Made by a program: the position numbers and the translations under genes. A stretch of 23,364 nucleotides of DNA from Silene noctiflora (taxonomy: Eukaryota > Streptophyta > Magnoliopsida > Caryophyllales > Caryophyllaceae), in assembly GCA_009801015.1 (NCBI GenBank), contig VHZZ01000196.1, positions 192,906-216,269 of the forward strand, read 5' to 3'. Each line of letters opens with the position of its first letter. Positions within the stretch are counted from its first letter, which is position 1. The notes under the pieces were generated by a model. That model was given only the letters and a program-made list of their open reading frames with translations. It searched no databases and had not been told where the DNA came from. Positions 1 to 10,886 of the stretch are shown piece by piece.

Positions 1-10
1 AAAAAAAAAA

Positions 11-110
11 AGTAGAAGTATAAGAAAAGGATCTTGCAGCTTAATTTTTGGAATAAAAAAAGTAGAAGTATAAGAAAAGGATCTTGCAGCTTAATTTTTG
101 GAATAATATA
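11..110 (+). repeat. 50-bp tandem repeat, two copies
   Basis: Two adjacent units (11-60 and 61-110) begin AGTAGAAGTATAAGAAAAGG and are identical for about 46 bases, differing only in the A/T run at their junction. A poly-A run precedes the first. A third, partial copy lies at about 355-385, directly before the MIR169 hairpin. The repeat therefore seems to come from the 5' part of the microRNA transcription unit, although that link is inference. Confidence 0.8.
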
Positions 111-382
111 ATTTACGTACCGTACAAAGAGTGAGCTTGAAATACATTTTAAGATTAATAAAGTTAAAAAAGTAGGCACCCATAACATGCAGCTTTCGAT
201 GGCGGATTGGCTATACATATTCGAACAAATCTATATGGGATTGCATCCCATTATTCTTTACCTAGTAGCTAGGTTATTATAATTGTTATAAATATTGATA
301 TATTTAATTCCTATATTTTCGCAATGAAAATTATAAAACACAAAACTTATTAGTGAAATAGAAGTATAAGAAAAGGATCTTG

Positions 383-552
383 CATGAAGAGCAGAGTTAG
401 TATAATGTTTGGTAGCCAAGGATGACTTGCCTGCATTATTGTTTTACACGAGGGCTTTAATTGAGAATGATCTCCAGAGCCCTCGTGTTATGAGATGATA
501 GGCAATCTCCTTGGCTATCTTGACATGCTCTCCTCATTCATGTCAGCTCCTT
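383..552 (+). ncRNA. MIR169: MIR169-type microRNA precursor
   Basis: Positions 413-433 (TAGCCAAGGATG followed by ACTTGCCTG) match in full the 21-nt mature miR169 of the h-n type as I recall it. The opposite arm at about 499-520 contains GGCAATCTCCTTGGCTAT, the expected star strand, and pairs with the mature region through a small central bulge. The terminal part is closed by a second stem, CACGAGGGCT near 448 against AGCCCTCGTG near 478. The base of the hairpin pairs CATGAAGAGCAG (383 on) with CTCTCCTCATTCATG (ending about 552). In plants miR169 is loaded into AGO1 and directs cleavage of NF-YA (HAP2) mRNAs, linking it to drought, nitrogen and flowering responses. This role is family knowledge. 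Expression and the exact family member cannot be read from the window. No NF-YA gene is present here. Confidence 0.9.
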
Positions 553-796
553 CATCTTTGCTCTCAACTATAAATTTATGTTGGCATATTGCTATAATGC
601 TATTGATGCAATGATTAAGCTAGGGTTAAGGTAAGCGCAAATTCCATTTCATATTAGAATAGCAATGTATGTATAATAGGTTGGATTTTGATTTTCTTTA
701 ATGTCATCAAATATTTTCTCAATTTCATATTAAGATATTTTTTTCCCCAAGGAATGAATTTAAATTTGCTTAATGTTAAGACTCAGAAATATTTAG

Positions 797-1265
797 GGGT
801 ATTTGTAAAAAAACTACCTTAAATTATTTTTTTTTTTCAACTACCTTTGTTTTTTTTAGTCTTGGTCAATAACTACCTATGCTAAGAATTTAGACAAATT
901 TGGCTAGTTTTCTAGCTGAAATCTATCTCTCTGGACTCTTTTGCATTTTAATCTTGTTTAGGCATAACTTTGGGAAGTCATAATGTACTTACGCTTCACT
1001 TTAGTAGATGTTCGACGTTATTACTGAAATGTGAAAACATAAATTTTGCTTATGTGAAGTTGAATTAGGGGTTGGATTAGGGATCAGGCGTAGTTGATCA
1101 TTGTTGTTTGATGTTAACAAAGTCATGTGAGATAGGTTAATGTCGCTAAATCGACCAAATCTCGCCATATTTTCAAGGCAGGTAGTTTTTGACCAAAAAA
1201 GGAGAAAAGAAAGGTAGTCTAATGCAAGAAAAATAACATAAGTTAGTTTTTTTTACAAATATCCC
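797..1265. mobile_element. Non-autonomous element with ~80-bp terminal inverted repeats
   Basis: The left end GGGTATTTGTAAAAAAACTA (from about 797) is mirrored by the right end, whose reverse complement reads GGGATATTTGTAAAAAAAACT (ending 1265). The match continues imperfectly inward for about 80 bases (ACTACCTTTGTTTTTT and GGTCAATAACTACCT against their complements near 1170-1215). There is no coding capacity, so this is a MITE-type element. A clear target-site duplication was not found, and a further copy of the subterminal motif AGGTAGTTTTTGACC sits just outside the right end at 1266. The superfamily is unassigned. Confidence 0.6.
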
Positions 1266-2048
1266 AGGTAGTTTTTGACCAAAAAATTATAGTATTTACT
1301 CTACAAATAAATTGAATTTTCGGGTATATTAGCCGAAGTTGAGACAACGGGGCACTCCCACTTGTCTCTCCCACTTATAAGCTTGTTTTACGACACAAAT
1401 GAGAATTTGTATATTGTGTGATATTGTATGATAAAATAGTGTTCAATGAAATTTTTGTCGATTTACGAAGTACGAGTCCATAGCGATAGGATGATATCAT
1501 CGTTGGAGGCTTGGAGCCATCAAATTAAGGTCTTTTATTCTTTGGTTTAAACTACTTACTGTATAACCCGTATTACGGTATTAGGTAAAGTAAAATAATT
1601 CACCAAGTATATAGGTTCCTTTTTCCAATCTTTTTCCCTACTGTATATGTCTCATATTCAGAGATGTAATCGCTACAAAATTAACCATGAAAGGATTCTA
1701 AATAGAAAAGATAATAGTACTCAAAATACATTCACCATAGAGTTGAAGGGCAAAACGGATACTCCATTGTCTCCGTATTAAACAAGACTTACTGAAAGAA
1801 TTTTCCGACTCAAATGAGTAGCGTTTCATATGCTGGAAGGAAAATGTCTATTTTCAGGCATAAAGTCTGTTATCCACTTATCCAGGCATCCGGATTAAAG
1901 GACACAATCACAATTCACACAAGTCAAAATGCATTATATATTTAGAAAAATATTCCCAAAAATAACAAAGAAGCTCATCAGTGGCCATCACTGAATAATA
2001 AAAGGATGATCATATTGATAGTATACGTCAATCGTTGCTTGTGACGGA
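1266..2048. other. Intergenic stretch, nothing recognised
   Basis: AT-rich sequence between the inverted-repeat element and the foldback hairpin. I see no reading frame with family resemblance, RNA gene or repeat structure. It includes the presumed 3' flank of the MIR169 locus on one side and is too far from the desaturase gene to be its 3' UTR. Confidence 0.5.
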
Positions 2049-2187
2049 CACTATCCGTCACAAGCTGAAGACGGATAGTGTCCCTCTCACAATAAAGCAA
2101 GTGGGGGGAAACGGAGCACCTCATGGTTGGTGCCACTTGCATATTGTGAGAAGGGAACTATTCATCTTCAGCTTGTGACGGATAGTG
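2049..2187. mobile_element. Foldback (hairpin) MITE-like element
   Basis: The left arm 2049-2093 (CACTATCCGTCACAAGCTGA onward) is the near-perfect reverse complement of the right arm 2143-2187 (ending CTTGTGACGGATAGTG), about 45 bp with a few mismatches. The 49-base spacer contains a further perfect 8-bp inverted pair, GCAAGTGG (2097-2104) and CCACTTGC (2133-2140), so the whole unit folds into one long hairpin. The motif GACGGATAGTG also occurs twice within the left arm region, giving a nested palindrome. It lies about 190 bp beyond the desaturase stop codon. No target duplication was identified. Confidence 0.75.
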
Positions 2188-2379
2188 ACCGTTTTCAATG
2201 AGAATTCTCTGGTAGACCGGTATATGCTTATTTAGTCATAATTTCCTTTTCTAAGGTAAAAGTCAAATGGTGCAACGTGGCATTACAAGTTTACGATGTA
2301 CAACTATAAGGATCTAAGGTAAAGCCAATTTCACGAATATATATAGGCACTAACCCGAACCCAACTCGTGCAATTTCCG

Positions 2380-4992
2380 TTACTCGTCTTTTTTACAATC
2401 GATTTGCCAATTAGGCGGACGAAGGGTACCAAACAACTGGTCCATCCAAGTCGTAAAATTTCCGAAATTATAATGAGCGGAAGTATGATGAATGGTATGA
2501 TAGTGAGCATTCATGAGAGGCCAATAATCTAAGAAGGGACTTCGATCATGTATAATAAGAGCCCATATACTCTGAAGTAGTAGCAGAACAACGTGTGTTG
2601 TAAAATGTGTTGGCACTATTAGTATTGCTATGGCGTGAGGTAATCCCATCATTATTGCTTCCAACGGGTGCATTGCAAATCCTGCATCATGTTGCAAACC
2701 ACATTGCTCTTTAGGTAAATCTCAGGATCAGTGGCGGAGCGAGTTAGCGACATTCATTAAAACGGGATCGCAACTTGCCAGCAGTGGTGGGGATGAACAA
2801 GTAATGATATAATGTAAATTTGAAGTTTTAAGTAAATTTTAACTAAAACTTTCGAATTTTTCCTTAATCAACGGAGACATTTACCATTACTTGTTTGCAC
2901 TTGTTGAAAATTTCCCCCCTAATTGTAAATTCTGACTCCGTCACTTGTTCATAATTTTACAGTGTAAAAAGCACAATCAACCTATAGTTTTTTTTTATTC
3001 TAGCAAGCTACTGTATCAGCTTCTGATACCATGTAACCAAAAATTTAAATAACGGCTAAAGCCAATTTTTGTTTTGTATTTAAGGAAAATGAGATGATGT
3101 TGTCAGGTACTGTTGAGTCTCATTACAGCCATTCTCATATACTCACTCGGATCTCATTCATCAGATTCTTTACATTTTTCATTTTGCTATGTGCAACAAA
3201 CTTTTTACTTTTGACGTTTCATTCTGTGTTCAACATAAGGTTCCTTAAAAGTGACACACATGCAATTCCCTAAAAACCGCACTAAAACCAAATGTAAAAC
3301 CGTCTAAAACAAGAATTAGTGATACCGTAATAGTAGTGTAATACTACTCAGAAGTTTGAGAAAGGAAGGTAGACTAACCTGCAAAAGGAGTAAGAGTATC
3401 TTCTTTACGATAGAGATGATGGGCACGATGAACGTACTTGTAAATAATGGCGATATCATGATGGATTCTGTGTGCCCAATATGTTGCGAATTCCAGAAAT
3501 GCAAGGTACATTATAAGATGCCATACATAGGCTAATAAACCAACGTCATTTAATCGAGGATAACATTTGGTCCAACCCTTGATAACCATATACTCCATTC
3601 CTGAATGTAGAAACAGTCCTAATGGTATTGCCTTTGATGCTAATCTCATTTGTGACTTTATTATGCTCATCGATTCTGTTGTTAGTATAGGTCATGTTTA
3701 GTACAGGTGATAGCAAACAAAACATGTAACTCGTCTATACTGCGACCACTTAAAAAATGATTATTTTATATTAAAAAGTCACTATTTTTTTTATTATTAT
3801 AAAATGAAAACTTTTTAAAAGTGATCATTCATTAACATAAAATGATTATGGCTTAGAGTCAATTAATATTTACTTCCTTTTACACATCGGTTTTCTAAAA
3901 TAACTCCCTTTTATAATTTTTTTCTAAAATTACTCCCTCAAAATGTACCTTTATCAAAAATTGCTTTAAACTCCAACTTAATTCACTTATTCCGTCTGTT
4001 TTATGAACTTATTACGTTTGCGAGTTAGCCAATTTACTTAGGCGTAAAAGTTAAGCGGGAAAAACTTCAGGTTTGTTAATTTTTTAGTATCTAGGGGATT
4101 GACTCTACTGTTTATCAAGTAGTTAGTTTTTGTACGTCTATTATATACTAGTCGGCTGGTGGCATACAATAACTGCGTAAAAAGGGAAAAATAAAAAAGA
4201 ATATCGGGGATGGAATATATAGTTGAATGATGATACAAAATCATCACATGTACAAATAAATATTTATAGTGAAAATAAAAAGGTAAACAAATAATTGATT
4301 CATAAATAACATAGAACGAATAATACCGGATTTGAAATATAGATTTCACAATATTTATTTATGTATTTTTAGAGAGGAAAGTAAATATACTCCTACAATA
4401 TGAAAATTAAATCGAAGAACGAAAGAAATTATTTTTTCCGATCTTTGTACTATTGAGCTTAGCCGCTTAGGCTCAAATCAACAATATGAGTTATGTTTGA
4501 TATAGAGTATAGACTAAGATTATGTTGACCGATCTCGAGTCGAGTTTTCACCAATTCAAGTAAAACTTAATGTCTAACGATGAGCTCACTGACATACTAT
4601 CCTAGGTTTTAAACCACGTGAAATTAATTTTCATGCATGCAACACTTAATAATAAGAAGTACCCTATAAAACCACGATCCACAACATTATGATTTAAGAG
4701 CATATATTACCCTAGACAACAAAGTCACAAGAAAAACATACCCATATCGGTAAAAACACAAATTATTCTATAAGACCGAGTATAAGTGAAACCGACCTTT
4801 AGAAAAATAACGTTTCCAAAAGTTGAGGCAGAGAAGGGTGACAATAAAATAAACGAGAATCGCAAAAACGCAATTGCGAAGCCATGTTTGAAGAAAATGT
4901 GGAAGCAAATTGCGAAGTTGAATTGGTACAATGAGGGAGTTGTAAAATGTCGTCTCTTCAATCATAAGCTTCACGTATTCTTCATTTCCCAT
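2380..4992 (-). CDS. STE1: Delta7-sterol C5(6)-desaturase, three exons
   Basis: The spliced exons 4992-4797, 3675-3379 and 2681-2380 encode 264 residues. Splice sites are AAAG^GTCGG / CAACAG^A and GCAG^GTTAGT / GATGCAG^G, both in phase 1. The protein belongs to the fatty-acid hydroxylase/sterol desaturase family. In plants (STE1/DWF7) it introduces the C5 double bond of delta7-sterols in the ER membrane during phytosterol and brassinosteroid synthesis. The di-iron ligand boxes are intact: HRIHH (134-138, HX3H), HRAHH (148-152) and HTIHH (226-230, both HX2HH). Family landmarks include FLQTWLRN, GWTKCY, TLTPFAG and WMDQLFGTLR. The start at MGNEEYV aligns with the usual family N-terminus, although an in-frame ATG lies seven codons upstream (5011-5013). 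The protein is about 17 residues shorter than the Arabidopsis enzyme, mostly at the exon 1/2 junction and C-terminus. It may be a divergent paralogue. Catalysis is likely but unproven. Confidence 0.88.
2730..2946. mobile_element. hAT-like MITE in desaturase intron 2
   Basis: The left terminus AGTGGCGGAGCGAG (from 2730) is matched by the right terminus CTGACTCCGTCACT (ending about 2946), an inverted pair with a few mismatches. Termini of the form CAGTGGCGGAGCC are common on small plant DNA transposons (family knowledge). The element is 217 bp, has no coding capacity, and lies wholly within intron 2 of the desaturase gene, so it should be spliced out. Confidence 0.55.
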
Positions 4993-5057
4993 TGCTTTAT
5001 TTTGTATTTGCAAACTAGCTAACCTTCTTTTAGATTTGTTATCCTAATTTTATTGGA

Positions 5058-5067
5058 TTATATATAC
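5058..5067 (-). promoter_or_regulatory. Likely TATA box of the desaturase gene
   Basis: On the minus strand the sequence reads TGTATATATAATCC, about 45-75 bases before the two candidate start codons (5013 and 4992). This spacing would put transcription start near 5030 and give a short leader. It is a motif match only. Confidence 0.4.
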
Positions 5068-5069
5068 AA

Positions 5070-5508
5070 TATCTGCCCCGATTATTTGTTTACCTATTCC
5101 ATTTTATGATGTCTCATTCAGTTGTTTATCTTTTTATTTTGAGAATGCTTTTCATTGACAATTTGATTATCCACGCTTAATTTAGACTACTTGTTATCAA
5201 ATTATGGGTCAATTCAACTTCCTTTTCTTTGATTTTTATTCTAAAACTAAATGTAAACAAATGATCGAAATAAATGGAAAAATAAATAAGCTACGTGATT
5301 ATATATCCTATCTATCTGCATGATAATATATTATGAAGTTGTCGTATGGTAGCGTCGACTTGCAAATTGTATGTCATGACAATTATTATTAATGTGAATT
5401 GGGTGATATTAGGTGTTTTACGATAAGTTGTAGCAATGATACATAAATTAAAATTACGCTTTTATAAATAATAACAAAAAAATAAACAAATGAAGGAGAC
5501 GGAGCAAG
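5070..5508. mobile_element. Stowaway-like remnants upstream of the desaturase
   Basis: The left motif TGCCCCGATTATTTGTTTACC (about 5073-5093) is mirrored by AAACAAATGATCGAAATAAA (about 5255) and again by AAACAAATGAAGGAGACGGAG (about 5484-5504). These are degenerate versions of the CTCCCTCCGTCCC...ATTTGTTTACC ends of plant Stowaway MITEs. Two overlapping or nested copies are possible. The borders are uncertain. Confidence 0.4.
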
Positions 5509-5639
5509 TAAAATTTAAATAAATGGTCAAATTATAAATTAAAAACAAGTTCAAAATTAAAAAGGTTAAAATTTGACTAAAAAAAATAGAGTAGGTAAAA
5601 TAAATGAAAGGCACTAAAGAATGTTAAATTAAAATACAT

Positions 5640-6175
5640 TGGGGCCATTTTTTTTTTTTAAAAATTAACCTTCGAGTTTTTTCGGTTTTCTATGCTGTAC
5701 CCCTAAACTCTATACATTAGTCTATACCATGCCCTTATTTGTTGTCTTTGCTAATTTAGTTTCTTAATTTATCTATTAAACCGTCTATTTACCATTACAA
5801 TTACTCGATAACTTTGTCATTTACGTATTAGTTCGTTGAATTACTCATCAACCCATCAAATAGTATACGAACTTAACTCAAATTCATCAAATCTCCATTA
5901 TCATTTCAAGTTTTATAACGAGGTTTTTAATAGTAGTTTGTGTTTATTAAAAGTTATTTGTGATATGCTTTTCATGTAAGATGGCGATACAACATTAATG
6001 AATCAAAATAAAGGTCAAATTACGGTTGTTTGATAGTGATAAATTAATGGAGATTTGAAAGAGGTCATGATAGAGAAATAAGTAAGAAGTTTAGGGTATA
6101 CCATAGAATTTCAAAAATATAGGGGCATATTATGGAAGACCGAAAAATATAGGGATACGGTGTAGAATATCCCAA
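5640..6175. mobile_element. Terminal-inverted-repeat element, ~0.5 kb
   Basis: The left arm TTCTATGCTGTACCCCTAAA (near 5688) is matched by the right arm, whose complement reads ATTCTATGGTATACCCTAAACT (near 6088-6112). A second matching layer, TTTTTCGG, lies outside it near 5678 and 6140. The arms are imperfect and the centre has no reading frame. It resembles an old non-autonomous DNA transposon. The outer limits are approximate. Confidence 0.5.
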
Positions 6176-7940
6176 ATACTTTTTAAACTTTTAGATTTAA
6201 GTCGTTGATTGAACTATTAGCAGTTTACGGGCACCAACATCAACCATCAAATCGCACATTAGCTCATTTTTACTACTAATAAACAGTTTTGAGTTTAACC
6301 AAAAACGATACATTTCGCCGTGCTGTTTTTTTTTTTTTTTTTATAATTAAAACCAAGACGTTTAGTAACACGATAATAATAATCGTCTCCGTTTGTGTTA
6401 CATTGAGCCGTCAGCGGGTCAATGTCAGGTTAGCTATTGTCGGATTTCTCCACATGTAGATTATATTCAGGTCATGCTATCAAATTTGTTTGCATATTCC
6501 CGTGATAACAATTTTATTACGCAACTTGATTTCTATAATCGTATCAACTAACGTACGTAAAGAAACTCATAGGTACGTTGCATCGACATTTATGTATTTT
6601 ATTCCGGTTGTGTCGTCCCTTACGATCGAACCGTGTACTCTGTTAGTATTGACATTTTCTGGTATATGGATTAGGAAAGAAAATTAGTAGTTCATACATC
6701 TATGTCTCTTACGTTGTTAGTAGTAAAATCCAATAATGCTATAAAATATACTCCATGCATGGAAGATGAGCTTTTAACATCAATCAATATATATAGGAAT
6801 TAAATGATGTGTCAGACAATTAATAAAATATTTGAATAAAGTGTTGGTGATTTTGATCACAATTCATCTAAGTGTATTTGAGTTTTCAAAACAAATTAAA
6901 GTCGAGTTTAGAAACGATACAGTGTGGGTAGGGGGTGCGGAGAGGATGCTTATTTAATCGGGCTATCGAGTTCAAGTTAAGTGGGTATGAAATCGGGTTC
7001 GGTATCCAACCCGACCGGGGTTTCGGGGCCGTTCGGAGCTGGCTATTATTCCTGCAAGCTCGTAAAATGTGGCTGTTTATTTGGCGGTTGTTTGTGATTA
7101 TTGTTTGTTTTGGGAAGAAAACTAACATAGTTATCCATAATTAACAAAAATACAACACATACATATGTGCTAGGATGTGAGAATATTTTATTTTCATTTT
7201 ATTTTCACATGTAATTTTTTAAATACAACATCAAGTACATAATCATTACGGAATATCTTCTGAGCTAGATTATATATAATTTTATTTCAGAGCTATCTAA
7301 CATCAATTATTGCTGATAAGATAGAGCATATATAATTTTAAAAATTCTTCTATCGGAGGAAATTAAAGAAAATGAGAGAAGAAACTGAGAAGATCCATTA
7401 ATGAAGGAAAATGTTTGGTAGATACATCAACAAACATTGGTCGAAAACGGATTTTTTATCTCGGTTTTATGTCTCATCTTGTGTCACAATATTCCTTTAA
7501 TAATAACATCCCCTAAATATATCTCCCCTCGGTAATAGCACTTTACCTTCACTCACAAGACCTCCAGGCTAGTAAAGTCGGAACTACCGAAATCTGAAGG
7601 ATACATTAGCTAGCCAAGCTCACAACAACAAAATGAAAATATTCCTTGTTAAAACTTTACTAACGACTACCCGAAAATAACCCAAATACAAATTATAATT
7701 TGAAAGTACACCAAAGTTTTGTATATAAAAAAATCATTACACAATAAATAAGCCAATCCGAAATCACTTGAACATTGCCCAACTAGAGGGACTTATTCCC
7801 CATCTCCCTAAGCCTAAACTAACACAAACTTCGGGACCAAACACACTTAAGCCAGACAACACTGTGAAGGTAAATTACCTTAAATGACACGAATAAAAAC
7901 ACCAGAAAGATCACATCTCATTATGAAAAAATCAATATAA
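6176..7940. other. Intergenic stretch with a GC-rich patch, no gene recognised
   Basis: Mostly AT-rich spacer with an 18-T run at about 6325-6342. The stretch 6920-7080 is locally GC-rich and contains self-complementary motifs around GGGTTCGGTATCCAACCCGACC. Its two overlapping open frames (80 and 69 codons on opposite strands) have no family resemblance. The patch may be a decayed repeat. Nothing else is supportable. Confidence 0.45.
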
Positions 7941-8020
7941 AAAAAGTCTTAGCTTAGTGGTTAAGACTAAAGTATAGTTAGAATAGATCACAGGTTTTAA
8001 TGTTTCACCCACACACAATA
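7940..8020 (+). mobile_element. tRNA-derived SINE remnant
   Basis: TAGCTTAGTGG at 7950-7960 fits the polymerase III A box (TRGYNNARNNG) and is followed by TTAAGAC, as in tRNA-like SINE heads. About 35 bases on, AGGTTTTAATGTTTCACCC (7992-8010) is a degenerate B box in the position expected for GGTTCGAATCC. There is no full cloverleaf, so this is not a tRNA gene. It ends close to the block duplicated downstream of E2 copies A and B. Confidence 0.4.
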
Positions 8021-8057
8021 TGCTTACGATGGGATAATTAAAGTTGGCAAGTTGAGT
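8021..8057 (-). repeat. 3' flank shared by E2 copies A and B
   Basis: The bases ACAATATGCTTACGATGGGA (about 8017 on) to the stop codon of copy A match 10845-10886 next to the stop codon of copy B with few changes. The A/B duplication therefore extends past the coding region on the 3' side. The match begins right after the SINE-like segment. Confidence 0.6.
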
Positions 8058-9576
<1,519 letters not shown>

Positions 9577-9623
9577 CTCTCAATGTTCTGCAGCCTTCCT
9601 AAACTTCCAACAAAAAATCATCA

Positions 9624-9746
9624 CTGTAAGCAGATCAGAACAATAATCGACATCAGCTAAAATCCGGAAGTCAACGACAAAAGATATACTCCGTTTAAAA
9701 AAAAAAAAAAAACAATGGTCGATAATAGTTAAAATGGCGGGATTAC
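9624..9746 (-). other. Probable 5'-UTR intron of copy A
   Basis: On the minus strand, ACTCTG^GTAATCCCG (ending 9747) and GCTTACAG^TGATGA (9624 side) are good donor and acceptor sites 123 nt apart, in the leader before the start codon at 9576. Copy B has the same pair at 12790-12903. Leader introns are common in plant UBC genes. It contains a 16-bp A run at about 9696-9711. Confidence 0.5.
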
Positions 9747-9823
9747 CAGAGTAAAAGAAAAGATGATCTCTTGATATCCTTCTATACAATTAAACAAAAC
9801 TATGGAAAATTGAAGGGAGTTAA

Positions 9824-10082
9824 GGCTTGTGATATTTTTCTATAGGTAGGAAATGGTTTGACTTTAGTTTATATCCAAAAAAATTCTGTGTTCTTGACAA
9901 ATTCTTCAATAATATAACTTGAGCACTGCATATACTAAGACCAAGTAACTGAAAATTAAAATTGACATACAGGAAAAGAAGTCAATGTTTACCTTATAAT
10001 TTCTGGCCACCATCACCGGCAATGTAACTGACCTCCGATAACATTTCCGGCCGCTAATGATGTTATGGGATTGAAATAATGC
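9824..10082 (-). promoter_or_regulatory. Promoter block of copy A, duplicated in copy B
   Basis: The block aligns in pieces to 12955-13170 upstream of copy B. Shared words include AGGAAATGGTTTGACT, AATTCTGT.TTCTTGAC, AAATTAAAATTGACATA and TTTC.GGCCACCA.CACC. A TATA-like GGATATAAAC lies on the minus strand at about 9868-9877 (GGATTTAAAC in B). Copy A has about 40 extra bases near 9900-9940. The duplicated segment thus carried its own promoter. Sequence similarity stops near 10082. Confidence 0.55.
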
Positions 10083-10189
10083 TTTCCAAGTATCTAGTTG
10101 ACTGCAAACCAGTTTCTTACAAGTCCACGATTCAAAATCACTTTACCATACAATAATGGCTTGTGAATTGATGAAACGCTAAATAAGTC

Positions 10190-10255
10190 GTATTTCAGAG
10201 CTTGAAGACGGTTTTACTATACAAACAAACGTTCTTAGACATTTCTCATTTTTTC
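10190..10255. repeat. Stray copy of the E2 3'-flank motif
   Basis: CGTATTTCAGAGCTTGAAGA followed by GGTTTTACTATACAAACAAA and CTTAGACATTT matches 19217-19270 just downstream of copy D, and less well 10735-10790 downstream of copy B. It sits between copies A and B without an attached exon, so it is probably a relic of a rearranged or lost unit. Confidence 0.5.
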
Positions 10256-10364
10256 CGTCTAGTTTAGTATTGAAACGAAGGAACAGGCTGTCTAGTTATA
10301 TCTAAGGTGATATACTCCTGTATATAAAAATAAAGACAGAAAATGCACCATTGCATCCCTTCCT

Positions 10365-10760
10365 AGAAAATGGCTTCTCTAGTGGCAATCGAAGAGTAAG
10401 TAGCAGTACGATAACATTACATCTTGCCACCACCACAAACACACAACCCCAAAAGATCCACGGGAAAATCACCGGACCTTTACTCCAACCGGAGCATCAC
10501 CCTTCTTAGACTGTCATCCTCAATATCGTTTTCAGATAACACGCTCAAAATCCTGGTAGGTGTCATTATGTGGAATTATCAAAGTGATATATAGAGCGGT
10601 CAATAAAGTGATAGCCTTAAATTTTACTGGAAGAGACCAAAAGAGAGATCAAGAGCAGCAGCCTTTAAATCAGACCATTAATGAAGATCGTAGAATTGGA
10701 GAGGATCCAGATGACAGACCGATATAGACAGTCTCATATTTCAAAGCTTGAAGATAGTGT
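10365..10760. repeat. 3'-flank block shared by copies B and C
   Basis: The block matches 14325-14690 throughout with small indels. Shared words include TCTTGCCACCACCACA, ACACACAACCCC, GGGAAAATCACCGGACC, GTTTTCAGATAACACAC, GAAGAGCAGCAGCCT-like and GGAGAGGATCCAGATG. In both places it lies just beyond the stop codon of an E2 gene. No coding signal is visible. It marks a segmental duplication linking copies B and C. Confidence 0.75.
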
Positions 10761-10886
10761 TGTCTATACAAAATCAAGCAAAGGTTCTGAAGTAATTTTT
10801 CTTGGCCTTACATGATTCTTGGACAATCCTTTAAAATGCACACACAATATGCTTACGAAGGGATAATTGAAGCTCACAAGTCGAGT

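Noticed and set aside
4725-4961. Open frame antisense or out of frame over desaturase exon 1
   Set aside because: Shadow of the real exon 4797-4992, which carries the FLQTWLRN family motif.
6886-7144. Two overlapping open frames in a GC-rich patch
   Set aside because: They lie on opposite strands over the same bases, with no recognisable domain and repeat-like composition.
7940-8020. tRNA gene suggested by the A-box-like sequence
   Set aside because: The B box is degenerate and no acceptor or anticodon stem can be formed, so a SINE remnant fits better.
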